Positions 52,717-61,263 are shown, counted from the stretch's first letter. The stretch is 64,000 nt of DNA from Paraburkholderia acidisoli (GCF_009789675.1 NZ_CP046916.1:248001-312000); one strand, 5' to 3'. A program made the numbers and translations. Notes: a model not told the origin generated them from the sequence alone.

Positions 52717-53505
52717 ATGTACGCAACCGAACCTGGCAAGCCCGGCAAACCGGACTCAGCGCGCACGCCGCGCGTGATCGTGCGCGAGGCGCGCCGCGGT
52801 CGCGGCGTATTCGCGCGACGCGACCTGCGCGCGGGCGAGATCCTGCTCGAATACAAGGGCGAGTGTCTCGACGAAACCACGGCGCTGGACCGCCTCGGCG
52901 CGCGTCCGTTTCTGCTGGGTCTCGGCGACGGGCGCATCGTGGACGGCGATCGCTGGGGCAATACCGCACGCTGGATCAAGCACGCGTGCGAGCCGAATAG
53001 CGCGATCGTGGAGCGCAAAGGCCGCCTGTTTGTGCGCGCCTTGCGGCCCATTCGCATGGGCCGCGAGATTACGCTCGATCATGCGCTCAGCGTGAACGCG
53101 CCCATCACCGAAACCCTGCGAATGCGCTTTGCCTGCGATTGCGGGTCGCGTTTCTGCCGCGGCACGCGGCTGCTGGTGCAGCACCCCGATCGCGCGGCGG
53201 CTGAGCCCAGGTCGCGGGCGTTGCCCGCGCAACCAGCCTCGCCCGCGACCATCCGCGTGCTCGAACGTCTGCCGCGCAACCGCATTGTCGTTTCGTGGCG
53301 CGAGCCCGGCCGCGCCTGCTATTCCGAGCAACTCTGGCTGCCGGCCATCGCCGCCGTGGCGGGGGTGTGCGCGCTCACGCTGGCGTCGTTCGAAGCCGGG
53401 GCGAGCGTGTTCCTGCCTTCGTGCGAACCGCGACCGCTCAATGTGGACGAGCGGATTCTCGCCGATGCGATTCGCGCGCTCGATATCGGGCCCGCGGCGG
53501 TTTGA
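52717..53505 (+). CDS. SET domain-containing protein
   Basis: The 262-residue protein has a SET lysine-methyltransferase-like domain (about 18-150): EARRGRGVFARRDLRAGEILLEYKGE, the RWIKHACEPNSAIV motif (in place of NHSCxPN), ITLDHALS and a post-SET-like CDCGSRFCRGT zinc knot. A second region (180-262) ends in an Ala-rich tail. Bacterial SET proteins may methylate proteins, but the target here is unknown. GGGGAGGA lies about 10 bases before the ATG at 52717. Confidence 0.82.
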   Translation: MYATEPGKPGKPDSARTPRVIVREARRGRGVFARRDLRAGEILLEYKGECLDETTALDRLGARPFLLGLGDGRIVDGDRWGNTARWIKHACEPNSAIVERKGRLFVRALRPIRMGREITLDHALSVNAPITETLRMRFACDCGSRFCRGTRLLVQHPDRAAAEPRSRALPAQPASPATIRVLERLPRNRIVVSWREPGRACYSEQLWLPAIAAVAGVCALTLASFEAGASVFLPSCEPRPLNVDERILADAIRALDIGPAAV

Positions 53506-53531
53506 GCTTTTGGCGCGGCGTGCGCGGCTCG

Positions 53532-53556
53532 CTTGACTCAAGTCACTTGATTCAAG
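53532..53556. repeat. Two tandem palindromes CTTGA-n-TCAAG
   Basis: CTTGACTCAAG (53532-53542) and CTTGATTCAAG (53546-53556) are 11-bp perfect dyads 14 bases apart, just past the SET gene. They could be a regulator site or part of a transcript end. Confidence 0.4.
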
Positions 53557-53573
53557 CTGCCCGCGCAAGAAAA

Positions 53574-53597
53574 AGCCGGTAGCGTTCGCTACCGGCT
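53574..53597 (-). terminator. Rho-independent terminator for the 53628-53816 gene
   Basis: A perfect 10-bp stem with a 4-base loop; on the minus strand it is followed by TTTT. It lies 31 bases past the stop of the small minus-strand gene and may also stop SET transcripts. Confidence 0.8.
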
Positions 53598-53627
53598 CAT
53601 CGGCACCCCTTGGTGCATTCCTCGCAT

Positions 53628-53816
53628 TCAGTTGTAGCCGAGAATGGCCGCGCTCGTGATGTCGGGGCGATTCGGCACGGCGCCTGCCATGCGCAGCAAG
53701 GGCGCGCGCAGCAGGATGGCGTAGAGCGACGACGCGCTTTCGTCGGCGAAGCGGTTGCCTTCGTCGAAAAGCGAAGCCAGGTCGGACAACGAGAACAGTC
53801 GATCGGCCAGATTCAT
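53628..53816 (-). CDS. Small hypothetical protein (62 aa)
   Basis: A 62-residue protein starting MNLADRLFSLSDLASLFDEGNRFADE, with an amphipathic Leu-rich N-terminal half and the tail RPDITSAAILGYN. GAGGT lies 8 bases before the ATG and a terminator follows, so it seems to be a true short gene. No family is recognised. Confidence 0.55.
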   Translation of the reverse strand: MNLADRLFSLSDLASLFDEGNRFADESASSLYAILLRAPLLRMAGAVPNRPDITSAAILGYN

Positions 53817-54090
53817 GCGGACCTCATCGGCAACGGAACACGGTGAAAGTCGAAACAACGATGCTCAGGATGGCTGAGTAATTCGTGCCGCGCGAAATGG
53901 CGGCGCGGCCGGGTGTCCGGGGCGAATCGAATCATGTTTAACGTCTCCGATGAATCATGTGGGGTTGCGTCGTGACACCCCACGTCTGGTGCACGTTCCG
54001 TACCAGCGCGCGATTTCGCCGTCCCGCCACGCGCCGCGCGAACACGCGCCGGTCGCACTGCGCCGAAACACCACAATGCCCGCGCCGTAT

Positions 54091-54107
54091 TGTGCCGAAA
54101 TCGCACA
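54091..54107 (+). promoter_or_regulatory. Dyad TGTGC-N7-GCACA, candidate activator site before the sigma-54 regulator
   Basis: A perfect 5-bp inverted repeat 49 bases before the sigma-54 promoter at 54156. It contains CCGAAA, shared with the 47342 site, which suggests that the same activator binds both. The 404-base gap 53817-54220 holds no clear gene. Confidence 0.45.
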
Positions 54108-54155
54108 GGTCAGACCCTTGGCATTGCCATCGCGCGCGATGCATCGGCACGCATA

Positions 54156-54171
54156 TGGCATGGACTTTGCA
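54156..54171 (+). promoter_or_regulatory. Sigma-54 promoter before the AcoR-type gene, overlapped by a large dyad
   Basis: TGGCATGGACTTTGCA matches TGGCACG-N4-TTGCA at all but one fixed position. It is overlapped by GCATATG-N12-CATATGC (54151-54176). The promoter lies 50 bases before the regulator start, suggesting autoregulation. Confidence 0.75.
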
Positions 54172-54220
54172 TATGCGATACATTGCCCGGCCTGAAGCCG
54201 GGGCTATCGCGGAGGAGACG

Positions 54221-56239
54221 ATGCACGAGGGAAATCAGACCGCCATGGATGCGGTCGCGCGGTCCAGCCACTGGCCGGTGCCGACGATCCAGAAAGCGCA
54301 CGAGCGTTCCGAAACCTTTGGCCTGTGCGTCTCGGCACGGCCCGATTACGAAATCCTTTCCAGCGCCGCGCTCACGCTCAAGCGCGAGCAGAACCGCATT
54401 CTGTGCGCGCACGCCACGCCCGTGATGGAGACGCTGCACGATCAGATCGCCAACACGCACAGCATGATCGTGCTGACCAATGCGGAAGGGCTGATCCTCC
54501 ATTCGGTCGGCGACGACGACTTTCTCGCGCGCGCGGAGAAGGTCGCGCTGCGGCCCGGCGCGAACTGGGCCGAGAGCCGCCAGGGCACGAATGCGATCGG
54601 CACGGCGCTGGCGGAACGCTGCGCCGTGGTCGTGCACGGCGATCAGCATTACCTGGCCGCCAACCGTTTTCTCACCTGTTCCAGCGTGCCGATCCTCGAC
54701 CCATATGGCGAGGTGACCGGCGTGCTCGACGTCACCGGCGATCATCGCAGCTATCACCAGCACACCATGGCGCTGGCGAAGATGTCGGTGCAGATGATCG
54801 AGAATCATCTGTTCGCGACAACCTTCCAGGACATGCTGCAAGTGTCGTTTCATGGGCGGCCCGAGTTTCTGGGCACGCTGATGGAAGGCATCGTTGCGTT
54901 TTCGAGCGACGGGCAGTTTCTCGCCGCCAACCGCAGCGCGCAGTTTCAGCTCGGCATGCCACTGTCCGCGCTGCGCTCGCACACGCTCGCGTCGCTGTTC
55001 GAGGTCACCTGCGCGCAACTCGTCGACCGCCTGCGCGCGAGCCACGACACGCATATCACCCTGAACCTGCGCAACGGCACGGTCGTGTGCGCGCGGGCGC
55101 AGTTCAAGTTCGCGCCGCAGGTCGAGAGCGCGCGCCCGCGCTTCGCGAACGCGCGGGCGAATGCCGTATCCGGCGGGACGCCATTGGGAACGCATCCCGC
55201 GACCATGCCCGGCGCCGGGAACCGGTCGCAACTGAGCTATCTCGACACCGGCGATCCGCAGGTCGCCGCGGTCATCGCCAAAGTCCGCAAGGTGATCGGC
55301 AAGGACATTCCCGTGCTCATCACGGGCGCGACGGGCACGGGCAAGGAACTGCTCGCGCAAGCGATCCACGGCGACTCGCCGCGCCGCGCCGGGCCGTTCG
55401 TGGCGGTCAATTGCGCGTCGATTCCCGAGACGCTGATCGAATCCGAGCTGTTCGGCTACGAGGAAGGCGCGTTCACGGGCGCGCGGCGCAAGGGCGCGGC
55501 GGGCAAGCTGTTGCAGGCCAATGGCGGCACGTTGTTTCTCGACGAAATCGGCGACATGCCGTACCCGTTGCAAGTGCGGCTGCTGCGCGTGTTGCAGGAG
55601 CGCCTCGTGAATCCGCTGGGATCGACCAAGTCGATTCCTGTCGATATCGCCATCGTCTGCGCCACGCACCGCGACTTGCGCGAGATGATCGCGCAGAACC
55701 GCTTCCGCGAAGACCTGTATTACCGGCTCAACGGCCTCGTGGTGCGCCTGCCTTCGCTGTGCGACCGCACCGATCTGCGCGTGGTGATCGAACGCATGCT
55801 GGAGCAGGAGTCGCTGGAAATGGGCCAGATGCGCGCGCTGAGCGTGGCGCCCGAGGTGATGACGATGTTCGAGCAGTGCGCGTGGCCCGGCAATTTCCGC
55901 CAGCTCGGCAACCTGCTGCGCACGGCGGCCGCGATGGTCGACGACGACGGGCAAATCACGCGCGAGCATCTTCCCGACGACTTCTTCGACGATCTGCGCG
56001 GCCAGCACGCGGCCGGGCACGAGGCGGCCGCGGCGCATTTCGCCCAAACGGATTCCGTCGATGCGATTGGCGCGGGCAAGGCGCGCTTGCAGGACGTGGC
56101 GGCTTCGGTCGTGGCGCAGACGCTGGCGCGGCACGGCGGCAACGTTTCGGCGGCGGCGCGCTCGCTCGGTGTCTCGCGCAATACGATCTACCGGAAAATG
56201 CAGATGGGCGCACCCGGCAAAGCACCCGGTAACCGCTGA
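54221..56239 (+). CDS. AcoR-type sigma-54-dependent transcriptional activator
   Basis: The 672-residue activator has an N-terminal GAF-like sensor (about 70-220: NAEGLILHSVGDDDFLARAEKVALRPGANWAESRQGTNAIGTAL, as in AcoR) and a PAS-like part. The AAA+ domain carries GATGTGKE (368-375), GAFTGA (416-421) and GTLFLDEIGDMP. The C terminus has a Fis-type helix-turn-helix (GNVSAAARSLGVSRNTIYRKM). GGAGGAG lies 6 bases before the ATG at 54221. It probably drives the sigma-54 promoter at 47431 and its own at 54156. The effector may be acetaldehyde, acetoin or an alcohol. Confidence 0.93.
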   Translation: MHEGNQTAMDAVARSSHWPVPTIQKAHERSETFGLCVSARPDYEILSSAALTLKREQNRILCAHATPVMETLHDQIANTHSMIVLTNAEGLILHSVGDDDFLARAEKVALRPGANWAESRQGTNAIGTALAERCAVVVHGDQHYLAANRFLTCSSVPILDPYGEVTGVLDVTGDHRSYHQHTMALAKMSVQMIENHLFATTFQDMLQVSFHGRPEFLGTLMEGIVAFSSDGQFLAANRSAQFQLGMPLSALRSHTLASLFEVTCAQLVDRLRASHDTHITLNLRNGTVVCARAQFKFAPQVESARPRFANARANAVSGGTPLGTHPATMPGAGNRSQLSYLDTGDPQVAAVIAKVRKVIGKDIPVLITGATGTGKELLAQAIHGDSPRRAGPFVAVNCASIPETLIESELFGYEEGAFTGARRKGAAGKLLQANGGTLFLDEIGDMPYPLQVRLLRVLQERLVNPLGSTKSIPVDIAIVCATHRDLREMIAQNRFREDLYYRLNGLVVRLPSLCDRTDLRVVIERMLEQESLEMGQMRALSVAPEVMTMFEQCAWPGNFRQLGNLLRTAAAMVDDDGQITREHLPDDFFDDLRGQHAAGHEAAAAHFAQTDSVDAIGAGKARLQDVAASVVAQTLARHGGNVSAAARSLGVSRNTIYRKMQMGAPGKAPGNR

Positions 56240-56278
56240 TCCCCACGGTTCCCTCGCTGGCTGGCGGTGTGGCAGAAG

Positions 56279-56308
56279 TGTTCCGTGTTGTGTTCCGTTT
56301 TTGAACAC
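56279..56308. repeat. TGTTCCG direct repeats and dyad between convergent genes
   Basis: TGTTCCG occurs at 56279-56285 and 56291-56297. The second is part of GTGTTC-N7-GAACAC (56290-56308). The same heptamer opens the candidate site at 47342. Here it may be a terminator-like hairpin or an extra activator site. Confidence 0.4.
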
Positions 56309-56414
56309 TCTGTGCCGATACGAAACAACGGCAACATCGGCAACATCGCCATGAGCACCACGAAGGCAGCGCGGCGCGCCGGAGCGCAGGCTCGACGCGC
56401 CGCCTGATCGCGGG

Positions 56415-57293
56415 TTAGTTCGCCGCCCATTCCTTCGCGGCCGCCTGTGCGAAGTCGCGATACGAGCGCGGCGCGCGGCCGAGCAACGCCGTGAGCGCGT
56501 CGATGTCCGCCGCGCTCGCCACGGCGCCGTCCTGCTGGTAACGCTGCATCATCAGGCGCATGTCGTAGGCGAGCCAGCCCGGCGCGACCTGGCGCAAGCG
56601 GGCCTCGAGCGCGTCGAGATCGTCGCCGGCGTAGCGGATCGGGCGTTGCAGCGCGTCGGCCCAGATCGCGGCGAGGGCGTCGGCGGTGAGTGCGTCGGGG
56701 CCGACCAGTTCGTACGCCACGCGCGGCAGCGCGGTGCTCGCGCGCTCGCGGCGCAGCAGTTCGCGAGCGGCCGCCTCGCCGATATCGCGCACATCCACCA
56801 TGGAAATCCCCTTCGCGCCAACCGGCATGCCGTAGATGCCGTGGCCGAGCAGCGCCTCTTTCTGGCGGCTGTCGTTCTGGATGAAGTACGCGGGGCGCAG
56901 CACGGTGGCGGGCAGATCCAGCTGCTCGATCATGCGCTCGACCGTGTGCTTGCTCGTGAAGTGCGGCACGTCGACATAGTCCGCGCCCTTGAACACCGAG
57001 AGATACACGATGCCCTTGACGCCCGCTTCACGCGCGAGGCTCAGCGCCTGCAAGGCCTGCGTGAGTTCGTCGGCGGCGTTCGGCGCGAGCAGGAACAGCG
57101 TGCTCACGCCTTGCAGCGCCGCGCGCATCGACGGGAGATCGCCCAACTCGCCCTTGACCGCCGTGACCTTGCCGCCGAACGCTGCCTTCTCCGGCGAGCG
57201 CGTGAGCGCGCGCACTTCGGCGCCGTGATTTTGCAGATGCGCGATGACTTGCGTGCCGACGACGCCCGTGGCGCCCGTAACCAGAATCGTCAT
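56415..57293 (-). CDS. NmrA-like NAD(P)-binding protein
   Basis: The 292-residue protein is an atypical short-chain dehydrogenase of the NmrA/QOR2 type: ILVTGATGVVGTQVIAHL (nucleotide loop), VKGELGDLPSMRAALQGVSTLFLLAP and YLSVFKGADYVDVPHFTSKHTVERMIEQLDLPATVLRPAYFIQN. It lacks the classical YxxxK pair at the usual place, as NmrA-like proteins do. They act as redox sensors or quinone reductases. It is divergent from a LysR regulator, its probable controller. GAGG is upstream of the ATG at 57293. Confidence 0.87.
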   Translation of the reverse strand: MTILVTGATGVVGTQVIAHLQNHGAEVRALTRSPEKAAFGGKVTAVKGELGDLPSMRAALQGVSTLFLLAPNAADELTQALQALSLAREAGVKGIVYLSVFKGADYVDVPHFTSKHTVERMIEQLDLPATVLRPAYFIQNDSRQKEALLGHGIYGMPVGAKGISMVDVRDIGEAAARELLRRERASTALPRVAYELVGPDALTADALAAIWADALQRPIRYAGDDLDALEARLRQVAPGWLAYDMRLMMQRYQQDGAVASAADIDALTALLGRAPRSYRDFAQAAAKEWAAN

Positions 57294-57370
57294 GATGATT
57301 GCCTCGAATGGTGATACGTGAATGAAGGGCCGGCGTTGCTGCGTGGCGTGGCCCGGTAGGTAAAACGATA

Positions 57371-57433
57371 AACGTTCCGTTACGGTGCCGAAAGGCCGAT
57401 AATCAAGACTAGTCGTCTCATCAATGGAACGTT
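57371..57433. promoter_or_regulatory. Paired AACGTT sites in the NmrA/LysR divergent promoter
   Basis: AACGTTCC (57371-57378) and its inverse GGAACGTT (57426-57433) form a wide inverted pair, each built on the palindrome AACGTT. They flank the 144-base divergent promoter and may be LysR half sites. Confidence 0.4.
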
Positions 57434-57437
57434 CTAA

Positions 57438-58334
57438 ATGGACCTCGCCGCGCTCGCCGATTTCAATGCCGTTGCCGAACACCGGGGTTTCGGACCGGCC
57501 AGCCGCGCCGTGGGGCGCCCCAAGGCGACGCTCTCGCGCCACGTGGCGGAACTCGAAATGGCGCTGGGCGTGCGGCTCGTCGAACGCGGCTCGCGGGCGC
57601 TGCGGCTCACCGAGGAGGGCCACGCGCTCCATGAGCGCACACGCGGCCTGCTCGCGGAAATCGACGAAGCGGGCGAGGCGGTGGCGGCGCGCGCGCCGGT
57701 GCCGCGCGGACGGCTGCGTATCAGCGCGCCGATGGTGTACGGGCATGTGGTGCTGAGCCGCCTCGCGGCGCGTTACGCGCTGGCTTATCCGCAGGTGGAA
57801 CTGGAGATCGTCGCGGAAGATCGGGTTGCCGATCCCGTGCAGGACGGCTTCGATCTCGTGATTCGCATCAACCCGCCGCAGGACGTGCTGCTCGTCGGGC
57901 GCCGTATCGCCACGGACCGGCGCGTGCTGGTCGCGCCGCCGGGATTGTCGATGCCGGGGCTGCCGCGCGATGTGAGCGAGCCGCTGGCGCTGCCGGCGGT
58001 GCTACTCGGCACGCCCGCCGCCAGCGCCAGCTGGCAGATCGAGATGAGCGACGGCACGGTGCGCACGGTCGCGCCCGCACCGGTGTTGCGGATGTCGTCG
58101 TTGCTGATGGTGCGCGAGGCCGTGCTCGACGGCGCGGGCGTGGCGCTGTTGCCCGCGCTGCTGGTGGAGACCGACGTGCAGGCGGGAAGGCTCGTGCAGC
58201 TCGGCGTGGATGCGGGGCCGGCCGTGGAAATCTGGGCGCTGTACAGCTCGCGGCGCTTGCTGAGCGCGAAGGTGCGCGCGTTCGTGGATCTGTTGCAGCA
58301 GTTCGGCGGCGCGCGGCGGGGGACAGGCTTTTAG
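57438..58334 (+). CDS. LysR family transcriptional regulator
   Basis: The 298-residue protein has DLAALADFNAVAEHRGFGPASRAVGRPKATLSRHVAELEMALGVRLVERGSRALRLTEEG as its helix-turn-helix and a ligand domain with DGFDLVIRINPPQDVLLVGRRI and GAGVALLPALLV. It is of the group often linked to quinone- or NmrA-type reductases. It is divergent from the NmrA-like gene and likely regulates it. The start is ATG 57438. Confidence 0.9.
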   Translation: MDLAALADFNAVAEHRGFGPASRAVGRPKATLSRHVAELEMALGVRLVERGSRALRLTEEGHALHERTRGLLAEIDEAGEAVAARAPVPRGRLRISAPMVYGHVVLSRLAARYALAYPQVELEIVAEDRVADPVQDGFDLVIRINPPQDVLLVGRRIATDRRVLVAPPGLSMPGLPRDVSEPLALPAVLLGTPAASASWQIEMSDGTVRTVAPAPVLRMSSLLMVREAVLDGAGVALLPALLVETDVQAGRLVQLGVDAGPAVEIWALYSSRRLLSAKVRAFVDLLQQFGGARRGTGF

Positions 58335-58463
58335 CGCGGCTTTCGCACGGCTCTTGCCCTTGCCGCGCGCTTGTATTCAACGCTTGGGGAGAACGGTTCT
58401 CGCGAGGATTCGCGCGCCTGCCGGTCGCGTAGGGGAGCGGCAGGCGCGTGTCGAACCCGCCGG

Positions 58464-58637
58464 CTACGACGACCGGTCGCGGCTGCGCGCGCGCGTGGCA
58501 CCCGTGATCACCGCGATGCCGAGCAGGATCACCGAGACGATCGCGATGGTGTGATGCGTGACGTGCAGCGCCATCAATCCCCAGGCGACGCCGCCGATAA
58601 AAATGATCCACCCGACCAGATAGATGAGGAAGGTCAT
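58464..58637 (-). CDS. Small membrane protein (57 aa)
   Basis: The 57-residue protein is two hydrophobic helices, MTFLIYLVGWIIFIGGVAWGLMAL and TIAIVSVILLGIAVITGA, with a basic C-terminal tail (TRARSRDRSS). It probably sits in the inner membrane with both ends in the cytoplasm. AGGAG is 6 bases before the ATG. Its small size and strong start suggest a real single-gene unit; function unknown. Confidence 0.72.
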   Translation of the reverse strand: MTFLIYLVGWIIFIGGVAWGLMALHVTHHTIAIVSVILLGIAVITGATRARSRDRSS

Positions 58638-58741
58638 TGTGTTCTCCTTGTGATTGGCCGCTAAGCCCGCAAACGGCTGGCGGATGTGTTGTGTAGCAGA
58701 TTGCGGGCCTGGGGTGAGGAGAGGGCGTGGACCGTGGGTCC

Positions 58742-59179
58742 TTATTCGGGCGAGGTGGCGCGGGCGTCGAACCAGTTGGAGCAGACGGGGAGAAATAGCA
58801 GCCCGGTTGCGACGGCGTTGGCGAGAAAACTCGCAGCGAAGAAGTTCAGGCCAAATTGTGCAATTGCCGCAAGCAACGCGAACGCCATGCCCACCGTCAG
58901 CACCAGTTGCAAGGTGCGAGCGAGTTTTTGACGCTGGCACAGACCCACGATGAGGCAGGCATTCATGGCGAGCCAGCAAGCCAGAAAGCCGATCGAGCCC
59001 GAGAGGAGCGCGAGATGTTTGGGCTGTGTCACGATGCTCGGCAACACGGCGATCGACAGCATCACCCAACCGAACGCGTAGATAAACCACATGAAGGCGA
59101 ACAGCGTAATGGCATGACGTATTTGCGGCGGCGCGTCGGCGTGAAAGGCCGGCGTACTTTTCAATCTGTTGATTGGCAT
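58742..59179 (-). CDS. Small integral membrane protein (145 aa)
   Basis: The 145-residue protein has about four membrane segments: AITLFAFMWFIYAFGWVMLSIAVL, LALLSGSIGFLACWLAMNACLIV, LQLVLTVGMAFALLAAIAQFGLNFF and FLANAVATGLLFLPVC. No named family is recognised. It lies downstream, on the same strand, of a 213-base region that follows a LysR gene, and has no clear partner. Confidence 0.6.
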   Translation of the reverse strand: MPINRLKSTPAFHADAPPQIRHAITLFAFMWFIYAFGWVMLSIAVLPSIVTQPKHLALLSGSIGFLACWLAMNACLIVGLCQRQKLARTLQLVLTVGMAFALLAAIAQFGLNFFAASFLANAVATGLLFLPVCSNWFDARATSPE

Positions 59180-59392
59180 AGCGATTGAGCGTTTTCGCTC
59201 TTCCCCGTTTTTAGGTCCGGCATTTTATTTCTCACAGCCGGGGGCATTGTCGCCAATCGCGATCGCGATGTCGACCGTCCATTCTACAAACGGCATTGCC
59301 TATGCAATAACGCCGCACGAACGCAGGATCGACTCCGAAAGGCACGGGCAGCGCGGCATGTAGCGTGAATGCGAGCCGCCCGCCGCTCCTCA

Positions 59393-60298
59393 TCAACGCG
59401 CCTTGAACATCGCCTGCGCCGCGCTAAAGACCGTTTCGCGCAGCCATTCACGCGCGCGATCACCGTCATGACGCAGATGCCATGACGCGATCACCGGCAA
59501 CGCGCTCACGCGCACCGGCATGGCCGCGGTCACGAGCCCGAACGCGCGGGTCAGCGCGTGGCACGCCCGCGTGGGCACGACAACCAGCAAATCCGACGCG
59601 CCCGCCATGCACAGCGCCGCCGCCGCCGTGGGCGCGGCGGCGACCACGCGGCGCGCGAGCGATTGCGCGGCCAGTGCGTCGTCGACCGGATCGCGCAGCC
59701 GCCCGCGGCGCGAGACGATCACGTGCTCGGCGCCAGCGTAGCGGCGCGCCGTGAGTTTGTTCGCGGCAAGCGGATGGCCCGCGCGCATCGCGACCACCAT
59801 CGTGTCGTGGCCGAGCAGCGTGTGGCGAATGTCGGCCTGAGCGGGAATGGCCGCGCCGATATGCAGATCGACCTGCCCCTGCCGCAATTCCGGCGCGTCC
59901 GCGGCCGCCTCGGCGAGCACGCGCAAACTCGCTTGCGGGGCCGCCTCGCGCACGCGCGCGACCAGCGCGGGACCGAGCGCGCACGCCAGCGCGTCGTGAC
60001 ACTGGATCGTGAAACTGCGCGTCAACTTCGACACGTCGAAGCGCCGCTGCTGCGCCAGTACTGCCTGCGCCCGCGCCACGATCGCGTGCACTTCTTCCTG
60101 AACCGATTCGGCATAGGGCGTTCGCGTCATGGTGCGGCCCGCGCGCACGAGAATCGCGTCGCCGGTCATGTGGCGGATGCGGTCGAGCGTGCGGCTCATG
60201 GCCGGCGAGCTAACGTGCATGCGCGCGGCCGCGCCGCCGACGCTGCCCTCGTCGAGCAACGCGTCGAGCGCGACGAGCAGGTTCATATCGAGTTGCAT
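59393..60298 (-). CDS. LysR family transcriptional regulator
   Basis: The 301-residue protein has QLDMNLLVALDALLDEGSVGGAAARMHVSSPAMSRTLDRIRHMTGDAILVRAGRTMTRTPYA, the NodD-like LysR DNA-binding domain. The C-terminal domain has ELRQGQVDLHIGAAIP and GHDTMVVAMRAGHPLA. It is divergent from the inositol-phosphatase-like gene, with a dyad between them, and probably controls that gene and the NADP-binding gene that follows. Confidence 0.88.
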   Translation of the reverse strand: MQLDMNLLVALDALLDEGSVGGAAARMHVSSPAMSRTLDRIRHMTGDAILVRAGRTMTRTPYAESVQEEVHAIVARAQAVLAQQRRFDVSKLTRSFTIQCHDALACALGPALVARVREAAPQASLRVLAEAAADAPELRQGQVDLHIGAAIPAQADIRHTLLGHDTMVVAMRAGHPLAANKLTARRYAGAEHVIVSRRGRLRDPVDDALAAQSLARRVVAAAPTAAAALCMAGASDLLVVVPTRACHALTRAFGLVTAAMPVRVSALPVIASWHLRHDGDRAREWLRETVFSAAQAMFKAR

Positions 60299-60326
60299 AT
60301 AGGTTAACTCTGCGGTAACGGGATTT

Positions 60327-60342
60327 GACTTGATGTTAAGTC
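60327..60342. promoter_or_regulatory. Dyad GACTT-N6-AAGTC between LysR and phosphatase-like genes
   Basis: A perfect 5-bp inverted repeat about 30 bases before the LysR start on the other strand and 60 before the phosphatase-like start. It is a candidate LysR site. Confidence 0.35.
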
Positions 60343-60402
60343 TGCCGCACCGAAAAATGAAGTCCGTTCGCGCTGATGCGCACTCCCGAAAGCCAGGCCG
60401 AT

Positions 60403-61263
60403 ATGGACACTCACGACTTCAAGACTCACACCGCCACGCGGCTCGCGAAGCAAGCCGCCTTCATTGCCAGCGACGGCGCGCTGCTCGCCGCGACCGTCGT
60501 GGCCGTGCGCGCGGCGGGCGACGCGATGCTGCGCCGCTTCGACACCGCCACGCGTACGCCCGACGATCTGCGCGATCTCGTGCGCGCCATTCACGCCAAC
60601 GACGACGCCTCGCTGGCCGTGCTGCGGCCGCTGCTCACGCAGGCGCGGCCCGGTGCGCGCTGGGTCGAGGACGAACTCGAGGGCGGCGCGCTACCCGCGG
60701 GCGAGTGGTGGCTCGTGGATGCCGTCGAGGGCAACGTCAACCACGTGCACGGTCTCGCGGAATGGGGTGTGAGCGCGACGCTGATCCGCGACAACGCGCC
60801 GGTTCTCACCGCGATCTACGAGCCGGTCGCGCAACGCCTCCACAGCGCGCTGCGCGGCGGCGGCGCGGCCTGGCTCAACGGCGTGCCGATGCGCGCCTCG
60901 ACGAAAACGGAACTGCGCGCGGCCATCGTCGCCACGGGGCAGGCGAAGCCCGGCGAGAGCGAGGCAACGTGGCGGCGCCTGGGCGTCTCGATCACGGCGA
61001 TGCTGCGCGCGGCGCTCGTGGTACGCGCGACGGTGCCCGCCACCTTCCAGCTCGCGCAGGTCGCCGCGGGCCAGATCGACGGTTTCTGGCAGTACAGCAA
61101 CGTGCGCTCGGGGCAGGCGGCGGGCGCGCTGCTCGTGGCGGAGGCGGGCGGCATCGTCACCGATCTGCGCGGCGAACCGTGGACGCTCGCCAGCGACGAC
61201 TTTCTCGCCTGCGCACCCGGCATTCATGGTGAATTCGTCGACGCATTGCGCGAGGTGGCCTGA
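60403..61263 (+). CDS. Inositol monophosphatase-like protein with degenerate metal site
   Basis: The 286-residue protein follows the IMPase fold: WVEDELEGG (88-95), WWLVDAVEGNVNHVHG (102-117) and a C-terminal GAL(L)VAEAGG region. The catalytic motifs are altered: DPLDGTxNF has become DAVEGNVNH, and the late Trp-Asp-x-x-Ala-Gly motif reads SNVRSGQAAG. Two or more magnesium ligands may be lost, so classical phosphatase action is doubtful. I use ATG 60403 with AGG upstream; ATG 60376 is an alternative. It is divergent from a LysR gene and followed by a dinucleotide-binding protein. Confidence 0.72.
   Translation: MDTHDFKTHTATRLAKQAAFIASDGALLAATVVAVRAAGDAMLRRFDTATRTPDDLRDLVRAIHANDDASLAVLRPLLTQARPGARWVEDELEGGALPAGEWWLVDAVEGNVNHVHGLAEWGVSATLIRDNAPVLTAIYEPVAQRLHSALRGGGAAWLNGVPMRASTKTELRAAIVATGQAKPGESEATWRRLGVSITAMLRAALVVRATVPATFQLAQVAAGQIDGFWQYSNVRSGQAAGALLVAEAGGIVTDLRGEPWTLASDDFLACAPGIHGEFVDALREVA

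Noticed and set aside
54110..56308. A 732-codon open frame opposite the sigma-54 activator
   Set aside because: It is antisense to a gene with all expected motifs; no recognisable protein.
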